DNA of 17,627 nucleotides from CAZQYC01 sp043746555 (GTDB taxonomy: Bacteria; Pseudomonadota; Gammaproteobacteria; Steroidobacterales; Steroidobacteraceae). The position numbers and the translations under genes are program-made. The stretch lies in contig JAYTQU010000355.1 in NCBI GenBank assembly GCA_043746555.1, forward strand, positions 1 through 17,627, in the 5' to 3' direction. Shown here piece after piece: positions 1-7,939 of the stretch. The notes under the pieces are model-generated. The model did not search any database. It was given only the letters and a program-made list of their open reading frames with translations, and had not been told where the DNA came from. Every line of letters begins with the position of its first letter. The first letter of the stretch is position 1.

Positions 1-617
1 CCGTCACCTCGGTCGTCAATCCGCACTATTTCGGAGACGTCAATATCACCGGCAAAAGCGCCGATGTCGTGAATTTCATCACGATCGGGGCAATGCGTAC
101 TCGACGCCGCAACACCAGTCTCCTCATTGAGGCGGCCGCAGTGCTGCACTCCAAAGGAATAGCCAACTTTAAAATCACCGTGATCGGCAGAGGCAACTTG
201 CGGGGTGTTCCGCCGAATCTACGCAAACACTTCGACATCAAAGGCCGCGTTGATTTTTCTCAACTGTATGCGGAACTGGAAGCTGCAGATTTCTTCTTGC
301 CTTTGCTCGATCCGAGCAATCCTCTACATGACCGATACTTGAGCACAGGCACGAGCGGCAGCTTTCAATTGATTTATGGATTCGTCAAACCCTGCCTGAT
401 CGCTGACAGATTTGCGGCGGCGAATGGATTCAACGCGAAAAACAGTGTCGTATATACTGACAACGCGGCACTACCTGCAAGCATGGTTGATGCCATAAAC
501 ATGAATTCAGCCGAATACGGGGCAATGCAGCAAGCGCTAAAGTCGCTCTCAGAGGCGATCTACGCCGAATCGCTCGGCAACATGAGAAAACTCTTAATTG
601 AACGAGCGACGGATTGA
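1..617 (+). CDS. GT4-type glycosyltransferase, C-terminal part (5' end outside window)
   Basis: The frame is open from the first complete codon at base 3 to TGA at 615-617, so about 204 C-terminal residues are visible and the start lies upstream of the window. The GTG at 69 is an internal valine, not a start. The order is that of the C-terminal Rossmann half of a retaining GT-B enzyme: a strand reading FITIGAMR, a helix (LLIEAAAVLHSKG), a strand ITVIGRG, then the acceptor-side segment FFLPLLDP followed by SGSFQLIYGFVKP. This half normally binds the nucleotide-sugar donor. The PLLDP and GF-KP blocks resemble a GT4 subgroup common in exopolysaccharide clusters; that placement is from memory of the family. 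Donor and acceptor cannot be predicted. It is followed after 31 bases by a GT2 gene on the same strand, so it is probably in the same operon. Confidence 0.75.
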   Translation, partial: VTSVVNPHYFGDVNITGKSADVVNFITIGAMRTRRRNTSLLIEAAAVLHSKGIANFKITVIGRGNLRGVPPNLRKHFDIKGRVDFSQLYAELEAADFFLPLLDPSNPLHDRYLSTGTSGSFQLIYGFVKPCLIADRFAAANGFNAKNSVVYTDNAALPASMVDAINMNSAEYGAMQQALKSLSEAIYAESLGNMRKLLIERATD

Positions 618-648
618 AAACCTGGGTTAAAGAACTCGTACTTCGGTA

Positions 649-1482
649 ATGAATGCGCCGGAACGCAATACCATGAAGATTAGTTTGGTCATCAGCACTT
701 ACAATTGGAAAGAAGCGCTCGATTTGATTTTCAGAAGCATCGCGCGACAGACTCAACCACCCGATGAGATTCTCGTCGCGGACGACGGTTCGCGTCCGGA
801 CACCGGCGAACTCGTCGCGCGTTGGGCACAGCGACTGCCCGTTCCGGTCCGTCATCTCTGGCAAGAGGATAGTGGCTTCAGAGTCGCACGTGCACGCAAT
901 CTCGCCATTGCCGCTGCTCGCGGCGACTACATCGTAATAATTGACGGCGACATGATATTGCACCCGTGCTTTATCGAAGACCACCGACGCGCGGCGCGGC
1001 GCAACTACTTCATGCAAGGAGTTAGACTTTTTACGGGCCCCGTCACTGGGAAATATCTCTTGGACAACGGCGTCATGGATCTCAACTTTTTCGCACGAGA
1101 TATTAAGCGTCGCCGACATGCCATTCGCAATCGATTCCTCAGTTGGGTCGTCAGGCGGCGTACCCACAGCAACCAAAAGGCGATCCGCAGTTGCAATCAG
1201 GCATACTGGCGCGAGGATTTAATAAAAGTGAATGGCTTTAATGAAGCCATGATCGGTTACGGTCGGGAGGACAACGAACTTGCTCAGCGTCTGTACAACG
1301 CCGGCGTTCGACGCAAGAACCTCAAATTTGCCGCGCTGGCGATTCATTTGCATCACCCGTCCCGAAGACTCGTTAGCGACAACCCCAACGACGCTATTTT
1401 TTACGCTACCACGGCGAGCAAGTCTAAATGGTGCAACGATGGGTTGGATCAACATATCAATGAGTTTGTAGGGCAAACTTAG
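649..1482 (+). CDS. GT2 glycosyltransferase, chondroitin-polymerase-like
   Basis: Inverting GT-A glycosyltransferase of 277 residues from ATG 649. A second ATG at 673 gives a protein starting MKISLVISTYN, the usual start of this family. Neither has a strong ribosome site, though GGA at 659-661 slightly favours 673. Visible motifs are ISTYN (residues 15-19), DDGS (45-48), the metal-binding DGDM (99-102), a GYGRED block (203-208) that normally carries the catalytic or acceptor-side acid, and HLHHP (233-237). The combination of GYGRED with a downstream HLHH block is typical of the galactosyltransferase-type C-terminal domain seen in chondroitin polymerase N-domain relatives. No membrane helix is evident, so it probably works at the inner face of the cytoplasmic membrane, adding one sugar to a growing glycan. 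The basic stretch at residues 154-178 could help membrane association (inference). Sugar specificity is unknown. Confidence 0.88.
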   Translation: MNAPERNTMKISLVISTYNWKEALDLIFRSIARQTQPPDEILVADDGSRPDTGELVARWAQRLPVPVRHLWQEDSGFRVARARNLAIAAARGDYIVIIDGDMILHPCFIEDHRRAARRNYFMQGVRLFTGPVTGKYLLDNGVMDLNFFARDIKRRRHAIRNRFLSWVVRRRTHSNQKAIRSCNQAYWREDLIKVNGFNEAMIGYGREDNELAQRLYNAGVRRKNLKFAALAIHLHHPSRRLVSDNPNDAIFYATTASKSKWCNDGLDQHINEFVGQT

Positions 1483-1520
1483 CAATCACTCATTCTTCAA
1501 TACCAGTTCTTTCAGTCTCT

Positions 1521-2414
1521 ATGAATCTAAACTCCACCTATCGCGGCATCATTCTCGCCGGCGGATCGGGCACACGACTGCACCCTCTCACTCACGTGAT
1601 GACCAAGCAGTTATTGCCGATCTACGACAAACCGATGATCTATTACCCGTTAAGCGTTCTAATGTTTGCGGGCATTCGCGAGCATCTGATTATTTCCACG
1701 CCGCAGGATTTGCCGCGAATACAGCAGTTATTGGGAAACGGTACGCAGTGGGGTCTTAAGATTTCATACGCGGAACAACCGAAACCGGAAGGTATCGCGC
1801 AGGCAATATTAATCGCGGGTGAGTATTTCGGCGCCGTTCCGATGGCATTGGTGTTGGGCGATAATATTTTTTATGGCCATGGCATGGCCGAGTTACTTTC
1901 CTCTGCCGTGAAGCGCACCAGAGGGGCAAGCGTGTTCGCTTATCACGTGACAGATCCGGAACGCTACGGTGTCGTGGAATTCGACGCAAATGGCAAGGCG
2001 CGTGGAATCGAAGAGAAGCCTTCGCATCCGAGATCGAGTTACGCGGTCACGGGACTCTATTTTTACGACGAAAACGCGCTTGAATACGCCAAAAGTCTCA
2101 AACCTTCGCCGCGCGGCGAACAGGAAATTACCGATCTTAACCGCGAGTATCTGAAGCGCGATGCCTTGCACGTCGAAGTCATGGGCCGCGGATATGCTTG
2201 GCTCGACACCGGCACGCACGACTCGCTAATCGAGGCATCAATATTCGTTCAGGCAATCGAGAAACGGCAAGGACTCAAGATTGCGTGTCCGGAAGAAATC
2301 GCATTTCGCCTCGGCTTCATCGACGCGGAACAACTGCGTGCGCTGGCCAAGCCATTGCTTAAATCGCCCTACGGTCATTATCTGCTACGAGTTGCGGACG
2401 AGCGAGTGTATTGA
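1521..2414 (+). CDS. rmlA: Glucose-1-phosphate thymidylyltransferase
   Basis: First enzyme of dTDP-L-rhamnose synthesis: glucose-1-phosphate plus dTTP gives dTDP-glucose and pyrophosphate. It has 297 residues, the normal family length of about 290. Signature motifs are complete: the nucleotide-binding LAGGSGTRL (residues 12-20), KQLLPIYDKPMIYYPLS (29-45), LGDN (112-115), the EEKP block, and the YAWLDTGTHDSL segment near residue 230. The start ATG 1521 places the glycine-rich loop about 12 residues from the N terminus, as in characterised RmlA proteins; no strong Shine-Dalgarno sequence precedes it. The 38 bases before it hold no clear promoter. Its TGA (2412-2414) overlaps the ATG of rmlC by one base, so translation of the two is probably coupled. 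The product is cytoplasmic, usually a tetramer inhibited by dTDP-rhamnose (family knowledge). Confidence 0.97.
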   Translation: MNLNSTYRGIILAGGSGTRLHPLTHVMTKQLLPIYDKPMIYYPLSVLMFAGIREHLIISTPQDLPRIQQLLGNGTQWGLKISYAEQPKPEGIAQAILIAGEYFGAVPMALVLGDNIFYGHGMAELLSSAVKRTRGASVFAYHVTDPERYGVVEFDANGKARGIEEKPSHPRSSYAVTGLYFYDENALEYAKSLKPSPRGEQEITDLNREYLKRDALHVEVMGRGYAWLDTGTHDSLIEASIFVQAIEKRQGLKIACPEEIAFRLGFIDAEQLRALAKPLLKSPYGHYLLRVADERVY

Positions 2415-2962
2415 TGAAGTTCTTGCCTACAGCCATCCCCGATATTGTATTGGTGGAGCCTCGTGTATTTGGAGACGCGCGAGGAACATTCATGGAGACG
2501 TGGCAATTACAAAAACTTGCCGCCGCCGGAATAAACGCAAACTTCGTACAAGCCAATCACAGCACGTCGAAGCAATGGGTGTTACGTGGGCTTCACTATC
2601 AAGTCAAGCATCCACAAGGAAAATTGGTGCGAGTGTTATCGGGTGAAGTATTCGATGTCGCGGTCGATTTGCGGCGCTCATCAAAAACCTTTGGCCATTG
2701 GGTTGGCACTGTGCTGACGGCGGGTCATCCACTCATGCTGTGGGTGCCCGCCGGATTCGCTCACGGCTTTCTCGCCATGAGCGAGCAGGTCGAATTCAGT
2801 TACTACTGCACGGACTATTACGCGCCGCAGCATGAACGCACACTTGCCTGGGACGATCCTTCTCTCAAGATCGATTGGCCGCTGCCGCCGAGCATCAAAC
2901 CCATTCTCAACGAAAAAGATGCGGCGGCATCCCCGATGAGCGAGATCGAGTGCTTGCCATGA
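2414..2962 (+). CDS. rmlC: dTDP-4-dehydrorhamnose 3,5-epimerase
   Basis: Third step of the rhamnose pathway: 3,5-epimerisation of dTDP-4-keto-6-deoxyglucose. I choose ATG 2414 over the TTG three bases upstream because ATG gives the canonical N terminus and a TGATG junction with rmlA. The 182 residues match the family length (about 180-185). Conserved elements are FGDARGTFMETW (residues 19-30), the RGLHYQ block (58-63) with the catalytic-type histidine H61, QGKLVRV (68-74), VPAGFAHGF (111-119) and the FSYYCTDYY strand (128-136), which carries the conserved tyrosine. A late ILNEKDAAA segment with D169 matches the second catalytic-dyad residue position of the family. Cupin fold, cytoplasmic, homodimer (family knowledge). 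Its TGA overlaps the rmlD start as ATGA. No truncation or unusual residue was seen. Confidence 0.96.
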   Translation: MKFLPTAIPDIVLVEPRVFGDARGTFMETWQLQKLAAAGINANFVQANHSTSKQWVLRGLHYQVKHPQGKLVRVLSGEVFDVAVDLRRSSKTFGHWVGTVLTAGHPLMLWVPAGFAHGFLAMSEQVEFSYYCTDYYAPQHERTLAWDDPSLKIDWPLPPSIKPILNEKDAAASPMSEIECLP

Positions 2963-3840
2963 AAGTGTTGCTCACAGGCGCGAGCGGACAAGTCGGTCGG
3001 AGTTTGAGTCGGACAGCGCCCGACGGCTGCACAATCGGTGCGCTCACGCATGCGCAACTAGACATCGCGAATCGCGATCAAGTTCGTGAATATCTTACTA
3101 CGACGCGCCCGTCCGTCGTCATCAATGCCGCCGCTTATACTGCTGTCGACCGCGCAGAAGCCGAAAGCAATCGAGCATACGCGATTAACGCCGAGGCAGT
3201 CGGTACGCTTGCGGAAAGCTGCGCGGTCGTCAACGCAAAGTTAGTACACATTTCCACCGACTACGTGTTCAATGGACTGTCAGTCAACGCCTACGAACCA
3301 AATCACGCGACTGACCCGATAAATGCCTACGGCGCGAGCAAACTCGCCGGCGAGCAAACAATTGTCGCGACTAAAAACTTAAACTGGGCCATCGTGCGAA
3401 CATCGTGGGTTTATGCGCCTTGGGGTCACAACTTTTTACTAACCATGATTCGACTGATGCAGGAGCGGGGCGCAGTATCAGTGGTTAGCGATCAGATTGG
3501 GGCGCCGACCAGTGCGTTATCGTTGGCTCGCTTTCTATGGAACACCGCTTCTGCGGCTAAGGCTAAGGCTAATGGTATTTTTCATTACGCCGATGCCGGT
3601 GTCGCGAGCTGGTACGATTTCGCCGTCGCAATCAATGAGGAGGCGCTCGCGGCGGGCGTGCTGCAACGTGCTGCGATCGTGAAACCTATCGGCACGACGC
3701 AGTACCCAACGCCGGCAAAACGACCGGCGATGAGCCTGCTCGCCACACAATCGTCGATTGAAGCTATGTCCTTCGATCAGCCTCATTGGCGTGAGGCCCT
3801 ACATGAAGTCATCACGGAATTCAGGAAACTGGCAGCGTGA
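2959..3840 (+). CDS. rmlD: dTDP-4-dehydrorhamnose reductase
   Basis: Last step of the pathway: NAD(P)H-dependent reduction to dTDP-L-rhamnose. The open frame extends upstream to a TTG at 2875, but that part lies inside rmlC. ATG 2959 is the start because it overlaps the rmlC stop as ATGA and gives MKVLLTGASGQVG, the classical N terminus. The protein has 293 residues, normal for RmlD. Motifs: the Rossmann loop GASGQVG (7-13), NAAAYTAVDRAE (56-67), STDYVF (99-104), the catalytic Y124-xxx-K128 in NAYGASKLAGE, and RTSWVY (147-152). A small oddity is an in-frame triplicated GGCTAA hexamer at 3555-3572 that encodes Ala-Lys-Ala-Lys-Ala-Asn just before the conserved GIFHYADAG segment. Its TGA overlaps the rmlB GTG start (GTGA), keeping the cassette translationally coupled. 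Confidence 0.96.
   Translation: MKVLLTGASGQVGRSLSRTAPDGCTIGALTHAQLDIANRDQVREYLTTTRPSVVINAAAYTAVDRAEAESNRAYAINAEAVGTLAESCAVVNAKLVHISTDYVFNGLSVNAYEPNHATDPINAYGASKLAGEQTIVATKNLNWAIVRTSWVYAPWGHNFLLTMIRLMQERGAVSVVSDQIGAPTSALSLARFLWNTASAAKAKANGIFHYADAGVASWYDFAVAINEEALAAGVLQRAAIVKPIGTTQYPTPAKRPAMSLLATQSSIEAMSFDQPHWREALHEVITEFRKLAA
3555..3572 (+). repeat. GGCTAA hexanucleotide repeated three times inside rmlD
   Basis: Three perfect head-to-tail copies of GGCTAA, 18 bases in all, sit within rmlD. In the coding frame they read Ala-Lys-Ala-Lys-Ala-Asn. Because the unit is a multiple of three, gain or loss of a copy would keep the frame and change a surface loop only. It is short and may simply reflect an alanine-lysine-rich linker. 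Confidence 0.7.
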
Positions 3841-4916
3841 GTAAGGTAGTTCTCGTAACCGGCGGCGCCGGCTTTATCGGCGTCAATTTCGTGCACTACT
3901 GGCTTCGGAAGTATCCCGCCGACAAAGTTGTCGTTTTGGATGCGCTCACGTATGCCGGCAATCTGGACAGCTTGGCATCTGCGCAGACGAATCCGCAATT
4001 TCAATTCGTTAAGGGCGATATTTGTGACGCCGCGCTCGTCAATCAATTGTTCGCAGAGTCAAAGCCGACGCTGGTCGTTCACTTCGCTGCCGAATCGCAT
4101 GTCGATCGCTCGATCACCGGGCCGGATGAATTCATTCGCACCAACGTCATTGGCACACATACGCTACTCAAGGCGGCGCTTAACGCGTGGCGAACAGACG
4201 GCGCGTTTTCAAAGCAGGTGCGCTTCCATCAGGTTTCCACCGACGAAGTGTATGGTTCGCTGTCTCCGGCCGATCCTCCGTTCACGGAAGAAACTTCGTA
4301 CTCCCCAAACTCGCCCTACTCCGCAAGTAAAGCCGCCTCTGATCACTTGGTACGCGCTTATCATCACACCTATGGATTGCCGGTCATGACCAGTAACTGT
4401 TCCAACAATTATGGCCCGTACCAGTTCCCGGAAAAATTAATCCCGCTCATGCTGATTAACGCGCTGCATGGAAAATCATTGCCCATTTACGGTCGCGGCG
4501 AGAACATCCGCGATTGGCTGTACGTCGAAGACCACTGCCGCGCCATTGACCTCATGATCGAACGCGGCAGCATCGGTGAAACGTATAACGTCGGCGGCTG
4601 CAACGAATGGCGAAATATCGACATCGTCACGCATCTTTGCAAATTAATGGATCAACGATTTGCCACTGACGCATCCTTGGCGCGGCGTTTCCCAAATTGT
4701 CCTTCGGCTCACGGTGGAGAAGCGCGTTCTCTACTGAACTTTGTAACCGATCGGCCGGGACACGATTGGCGCTACGCCATCGATGCAAAAAAGGTCGCAA
4801 ACCAACTTGGCTTTAAGCCCTCGGAAAGTTTTGCGACAGGTATCGCCAAAACCGCCGCGTGGTATCTTGCCAATGAAGATTGGTGGCGAACATGCATCAG
4901 CTCTCAGTCACACTAG
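3837..4916 (+). CDS. rmlB: dTDP-glucose 4,6-dehydratase
   Basis: Second enzyme of the rhamnose pathway: NAD-dependent conversion of dTDP-glucose to dTDP-4-keto-6-deoxyglucose. It starts with GTG 3837 overlapping the rmlD stop (GTGA). The 359 residues fit the family (about 350-360). Motifs of an extended short-chain dehydrogenase/reductase are complete: GGAGFIG (9-15) for NAD binding, HFAAESHVDRSI (82-93), STDEVYG (134-140) with the Thr-Asp-Glu triad used in dehydration, YSASK (161-165) with the catalytic Tyr and Lys, and the substrate-binding NNYGPYQFPEK block (190-200). It is placed last in the rml group, whereas in many bacteria rmlB comes first. A 30-base gap separates it from the ABC transporter gene, so the operon probably continues. 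The 4-keto intermediate could also feed other 6-deoxysugars, but rmlC and rmlD make rhamnose the expected product. Confidence 0.97.
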   Translation: MSKVVLVTGGAGFIGVNFVHYWLRKYPADKVVVLDALTYAGNLDSLASAQTNPQFQFVKGDICDAALVNQLFAESKPTLVVHFAAESHVDRSITGPDEFIRTNVIGTHTLLKAALNAWRTDGAFSKQVRFHQVSTDEVYGSLSPADPPFTEETSYSPNSPYSASKAASDHLVRAYHHTYGLPVMTSNCSNNYGPYQFPEKLIPLMLINALHGKSLPIYGRGENIRDWLYVEDHCRAIDLMIERGSIGETYNVGGCNEWRNIDIVTHLCKLMDQRFATDASLARRFPNCPSAHGGEARSLLNFVTDRPGHDWRYAIDAKKVANQLGFKPSESFATGIAKTAAWYLANEDWWRTCISSQSH

Positions 4917-4946
4917 CTCCTCGGCAGAAACCGCACCGACTCTCTC

Positions 4947-6698
4947 ATGCGCAGATTCCTTCCCTATCTTAGATATCTTCGAAGCCTACGAAAGCCGCTA
5001 GTCGGCGCCATCGTCAGCGGTTTGATTTATGGTGTTGCCAGCGGTGCGGGTTTGCCCTACATGCTGAAGTACGTATTCCCGACAATTTTCGGCGTAGATG
5101 CGATACGACTGAAAACCTGGGAACTCATCGCAATCTCTTTGTACTTGCCTTTGATATTTATCGTTCGCGGATTGGCCGGATACGCCAATGCCTATCTCAC
5201 GCAGTTCGTCGGCGTTCGCGTCCTCGAAGCACTCCGCTTTGACTACTTCCACAAGTTGCAACTGCTGCCGCTCGCCTTCTTTCAACGCAAGTCTACCGGC
5301 GATCTGATTACGCGCGGACTTAACGACACCAATCAACTGCAAGCAATCATCTCGCTGATCGCCAACGACCTCATCAAACAACCCGCAACATTGCTGGGTG
5401 CTTTGGGTTTTCTAATTTATTTGGGATTTACTACTAAAGGCGTTCCTCTCGTCCTTTTGAGCATTGCTATCATTCCTATCACCGTGTTACCAATTCGCTT
5501 CGTTGGGAAAAAAATCGTACAGAAGGCGCAAAGCATGGCCGCTCAAGCCGGTTCGATCACGGATCGGTTTACGGAAAACCTCTCCGCCGTCAAAGAGGTT
5601 CGCGCCTTCGGTCTCGAGACGATGGAATCGAACCGCTTCGCGAGCGCAAGCGCCATCATGGTCAAGGTGCAAATGAAGGTCGCCAAGTACGCGCTCTTGC
5701 TTTCGCCTTCGATCGAATTCATATCTGCCGTCGGTATCTCCGTCACTTTCGTCTACGCGTATCGCACCGGCCTCAAGCTGGAGACGTTTTTGGCGATCGT
5801 CGCTGCGCTGTTTACCTGCTACGATCCCGTGAAGCAACTAGGCGCCATTAGCGCGGCGCTGCAACGGGGAGCGGTATCTCTCGAGCGCATCGAAGAAATC
5901 CTCCATGCACCCATAGTGATCGAAGATCCCGAACATCCCATACCGGTAGATCGACTAAAAGGCGCGATCGAATTTAAGGATGTCATGTTCGCTTACAACA
6001 AAGACGTTGCCGTGTTGCGAGGAATTAACGCGAAGATTCCGGCGGGCACCGTCTGCGCATTGGTGGGCCCGAGCGGTGCGGGCAAATCGACCTTCGCCAA
6101 TCTCGTGCCGCGTTTCTACGAAGCCAACAGCGGCAGCGTTACAGTAGATGGCATTGACTTACGCGCCATGCGTGTTGCCGATTTACGCAAGAATATCGCC
6201 GTCGTTTCGCAGGATCCGGTGCTGTTTAACGATACGATCTTTACCAATCTATCCTTTGGTCGTCTCGGGGCGACTCGCGACGAAGTCGAACAAGCCGCGA
6301 AGGACGCCTTCGCACATGACTTCATCATGACTCTGCCGCAAGGTTACGAAACCATCGTCGGCGAACGCGGCGGCAAACTCTCTGGCGGACAACGTCAACG
6401 CATCGCGTTGGCTCGCGCCTTCTTGCGCCAGGCACCGATCTTAATATTGGACGAAGCTACCAGCGCGTTGGATTCCGAAAGTGAAGCGTTCATCCAACGC
6501 GCACTCAAGAAGCTGATGCAGAACAAAACAGTTTTAATCATCGCGCACCGTTTTTCCACGATTCGCGACGCGACCATGATCTTGGTGTTTAATAGCGCTA
6601 AAATTGTGGCGCAAGGTACGCATGCCGAACTATACGAATCGAATGTCTTGTATAAGTCGTTATACGATCAACAGAAGCAGTTGCCACCCTCTAATTGA
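4947..6698 (+). CDS. MsbA-type ABC half-transporter (candidate glycan flippase or exporter)
   Basis: A 583-residue fused permease-ATPase, the same length as MsbA (about 582). The N-terminal half is a type I exporter membrane domain with hydrophobic stretches near residues 20-40, 60-78, 145-185 and 250-290. The nucleotide-binding domain begins near residue 340: Walker A GPSGAGKST (374-382), Q-loop glutamine in VVSQDP (Q422), signature LSGGQ (478-482), Walker B ILILDE (498-503) and the H-loop histidine (H534). It should work as a homodimer in the cytoplasmic membrane. Position inside a rhamnose/glycosyltransferase operon suggests that it flips a lipid-linked oligosaccharide, as PglK does, rather than being the housekeeping lipid A flippase; this is inference. 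No wzx-type or wzm/wzt-type transporter is visible in the window. ATG 4947 follows rmlB by 30 bases; the stop abuts the next frame. Confidence 0.93.
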   Translation: MRRFLPYLRYLRSLRKPLVGAIVSGLIYGVASGAGLPYMLKYVFPTIFGVDAIRLKTWELIAISLYLPLIFIVRGLAGYANAYLTQFVGVRVLEALRFDYFHKLQLLPLAFFQRKSTGDLITRGLNDTNQLQAIISLIANDLIKQPATLLGALGFLIYLGFTTKGVPLVLLSIAIIPITVLPIRFVGKKIVQKAQSMAAQAGSITDRFTENLSAVKEVRAFGLETMESNRFASASAIMVKVQMKVAKYALLLSPSIEFISAVGISVTFVYAYRTGLKLETFLAIVAALFTCYDPVKQLGAISAALQRGAVSLERIEEILHAPIVIEDPEHPIPVDRLKGAIEFKDVMFAYNKDVAVLRGINAKIPAGTVCALVGPSGAGKSTFANLVPRFYEANSGSVTVDGIDLRAMRVADLRKNIAVVSQDPVLFNDTIFTNLSFGRLGATRDEVEQAAKDAFAHDFIMTLPQGYETIVGERGGKLSGGQRQRIALARAFLRQAPILILDEATSALDSESEAFIQRALKKLMQNKTVLIIAHRFSTIRDATMILVFNSAKIVAQGTHAELYESNVLYKSLYDQQKQLPPSN

Positions 6699-6731
6699 TT
6701 GGCTGTCGACGAACCGCCTCTGTTGGGACCA

Positions 6732-7874
6732 ATGTCGGATATGAATAGCCCAAAGATCGTTGCGTTCCATTTGCCGCAATTTCATCAGATCCCGGAAAAC
6801 AATCAGTGGTGGGGCGAAGGATTCACGGAGTGGACCAACGTCAAGAAGGCGCGTCCGTTGTATCGCAATCACTATCAACCTCGTGTGCCGGCGCAAGGAC
6901 GCTACTACGACCTGCGCGATCCGAAAGTCCACGAGTGGCAGGCTGCATTGGCCAGGGAGTATGGGATTCATGGTTTCTGCTACTACCACTATTGGTTCAA
7001 TGGGAAGCGCCTTCTTGAACGACCCGTCGAATTGTTATTACAGCAGGGCAAACCCGACTTTCCATTTTGCTTGGCTTGGGCAAATGAGCCTTGGACGCGA
7101 GCCTGGGATGGCGGCGACAAGCAAGTACTGATGCCGCAGACTTACGGCGGACCTGCAGACTGGCGACAACACGTTGCTTATCTAATTACAGCATTCCGTG
7201 ATCCGCGCTATATCCGGGTGTACGACAAGCCGATGCTCCTTATCTACCGCAGTACTGCGATACGCGACCTTCAGCCCATGGTCGAGCTTTGGAATGTGGA
7301 ATTGCACAAGGAAGGCATTCCCGGGGTTCACTTGGTCGCTATGTCAACGCATTTCAAACCGGACCCGCGCAGTCATCTCTTCAACGCTTTTGCAGACTTC
7401 GAGCCGCTATTGACGGTGATTCGTCACATACGACCGACGCGCAAGCGATTCGAACGCTGGCTCTCACGGTGGACGCACCTTAGCCGAGTGTTTGGTCGCA
7501 CAATGCGTGCGCCGATAAGCTATGACTACGCAAACATATGGAAGCTTATAGAGAAGCGCTCTATTTCTCCCGATCATTATCCGGGCGCTTTCGTAGACTG
7601 GGACAACTCACCGCGCAGAGGATTGGATCGCTCGCTCGTCATGAGGAATTTCGACGGCGATGCCTTTTCCAAAGGTATACGCGCACAAATAAAGAAAGCA
7701 GAAGATGCCGGGGCACCCTTTATATTCATCAACGCGTGGAATGAATGGGCTGAAGGTGCTTACCTAGAACCTGACGAAGGCCGCGGGCTTTTTTTCCTAG
7801 AAACGATTCGCGACGCACTGAATGGTTCGCGAAATGAAATTCAAAGCGGCTCGTCAACGCGTGCAAGCGAGTAA
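6732..7874 (+). CDS. WbsX family protein (GH99-like domain)
   Basis: Member of the WbsX family found in O-antigen and capsule loci, with a glycoside-hydrolase-99-like (beta/alpha)8 fold. The first possible start is TTG 6699, right after the upstream stop, but ATG 6732 (380 residues, preceded by GGGA at 6725-6728) or ATG 6741 is more likely. Motifs counted from 6732: HLPQFHQIPENN (13-24), WWGEGFTEW (26-34), the FCYYHYWFNG strand (82-91), AWANEPW (115-121) and NAWNEWAEG (334-342), followed by YLEPD. Acidic residues in the last two motifs are in positions where related hydrolases keep catalytic acids. Whether WbsX proteins transfer or cleave sugars is not settled as far as I know; the annotation as glycosyltransferase rests on genomic context. 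No signal peptide is visible, so it is cytoplasmic. Confidence 0.9.
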   Translation: MSDMNSPKIVAFHLPQFHQIPENNQWWGEGFTEWTNVKKARPLYRNHYQPRVPAQGRYYDLRDPKVHEWQAALAREYGIHGFCYYHYWFNGKRLLERPVELLLQQGKPDFPFCLAWANEPWTRAWDGGDKQVLMPQTYGGPADWRQHVAYLITAFRDPRYIRVYDKPMLLIYRSTAIRDLQPMVELWNVELHKEGIPGVHLVAMSTHFKPDPRSHLFNAFADFEPLLTVIRHIRPTRKRFERWLSRWTHLSRVFGRTMRAPISYDYANIWKLIEKRSISPDHYPGAFVDWDNSPRRGLDRSLVMRNFDGDAFSKGIRAQIKKAEDAGAPFIFINAWNEWAEGAYLEPDEGRGLFFLETIRDALNGSRNEIQSGSSTRASE

Positions 7875-7880
7875 GGTTGT

Positions 7881-7895
7881 CTCGTGAGCAACGAG
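7881..7895 (+). other. Small hairpin after the WbsX gene
   Basis: CTCGT (7881-7885) pairs with ACGAG (7891-7895) around a GAGCA loop, with possible extra GGT/ACC pairing outside. It sits six bases after the WbsX stop. There is no T-run behind it, so it does not look like an intrinsic terminator; it may be an RNA-processing or stability element, or chance. Confidence 0.25.
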
Positions 7896-7939
7896 CGACC
7901 GCGAGCATTCTCTATGCGGCGTAAACGGACGAAGCGAAC

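Noticed and set aside
430..1176. Minus-strand open frame of 248 codons
   Set aside because: It is antisense to the GT2 gene at 649-1482 and to the end of the GT4 gene; no family motif, and the + strand has clear conserved motifs.
2875..2958. TTG start giving rmlD 28 extra residues
   Set aside because: The extension lies inside rmlC; ATG 2959 gives the canonical RmlD N terminus and an ATGA junction.
6699..6731. TTG 6699 as WbsX start
   Set aside because: No Shine-Dalgarno sequence can be separated from the upstream gene, and ATG 6732 or 6741 gives the normal distance to the HLPQFH motif.
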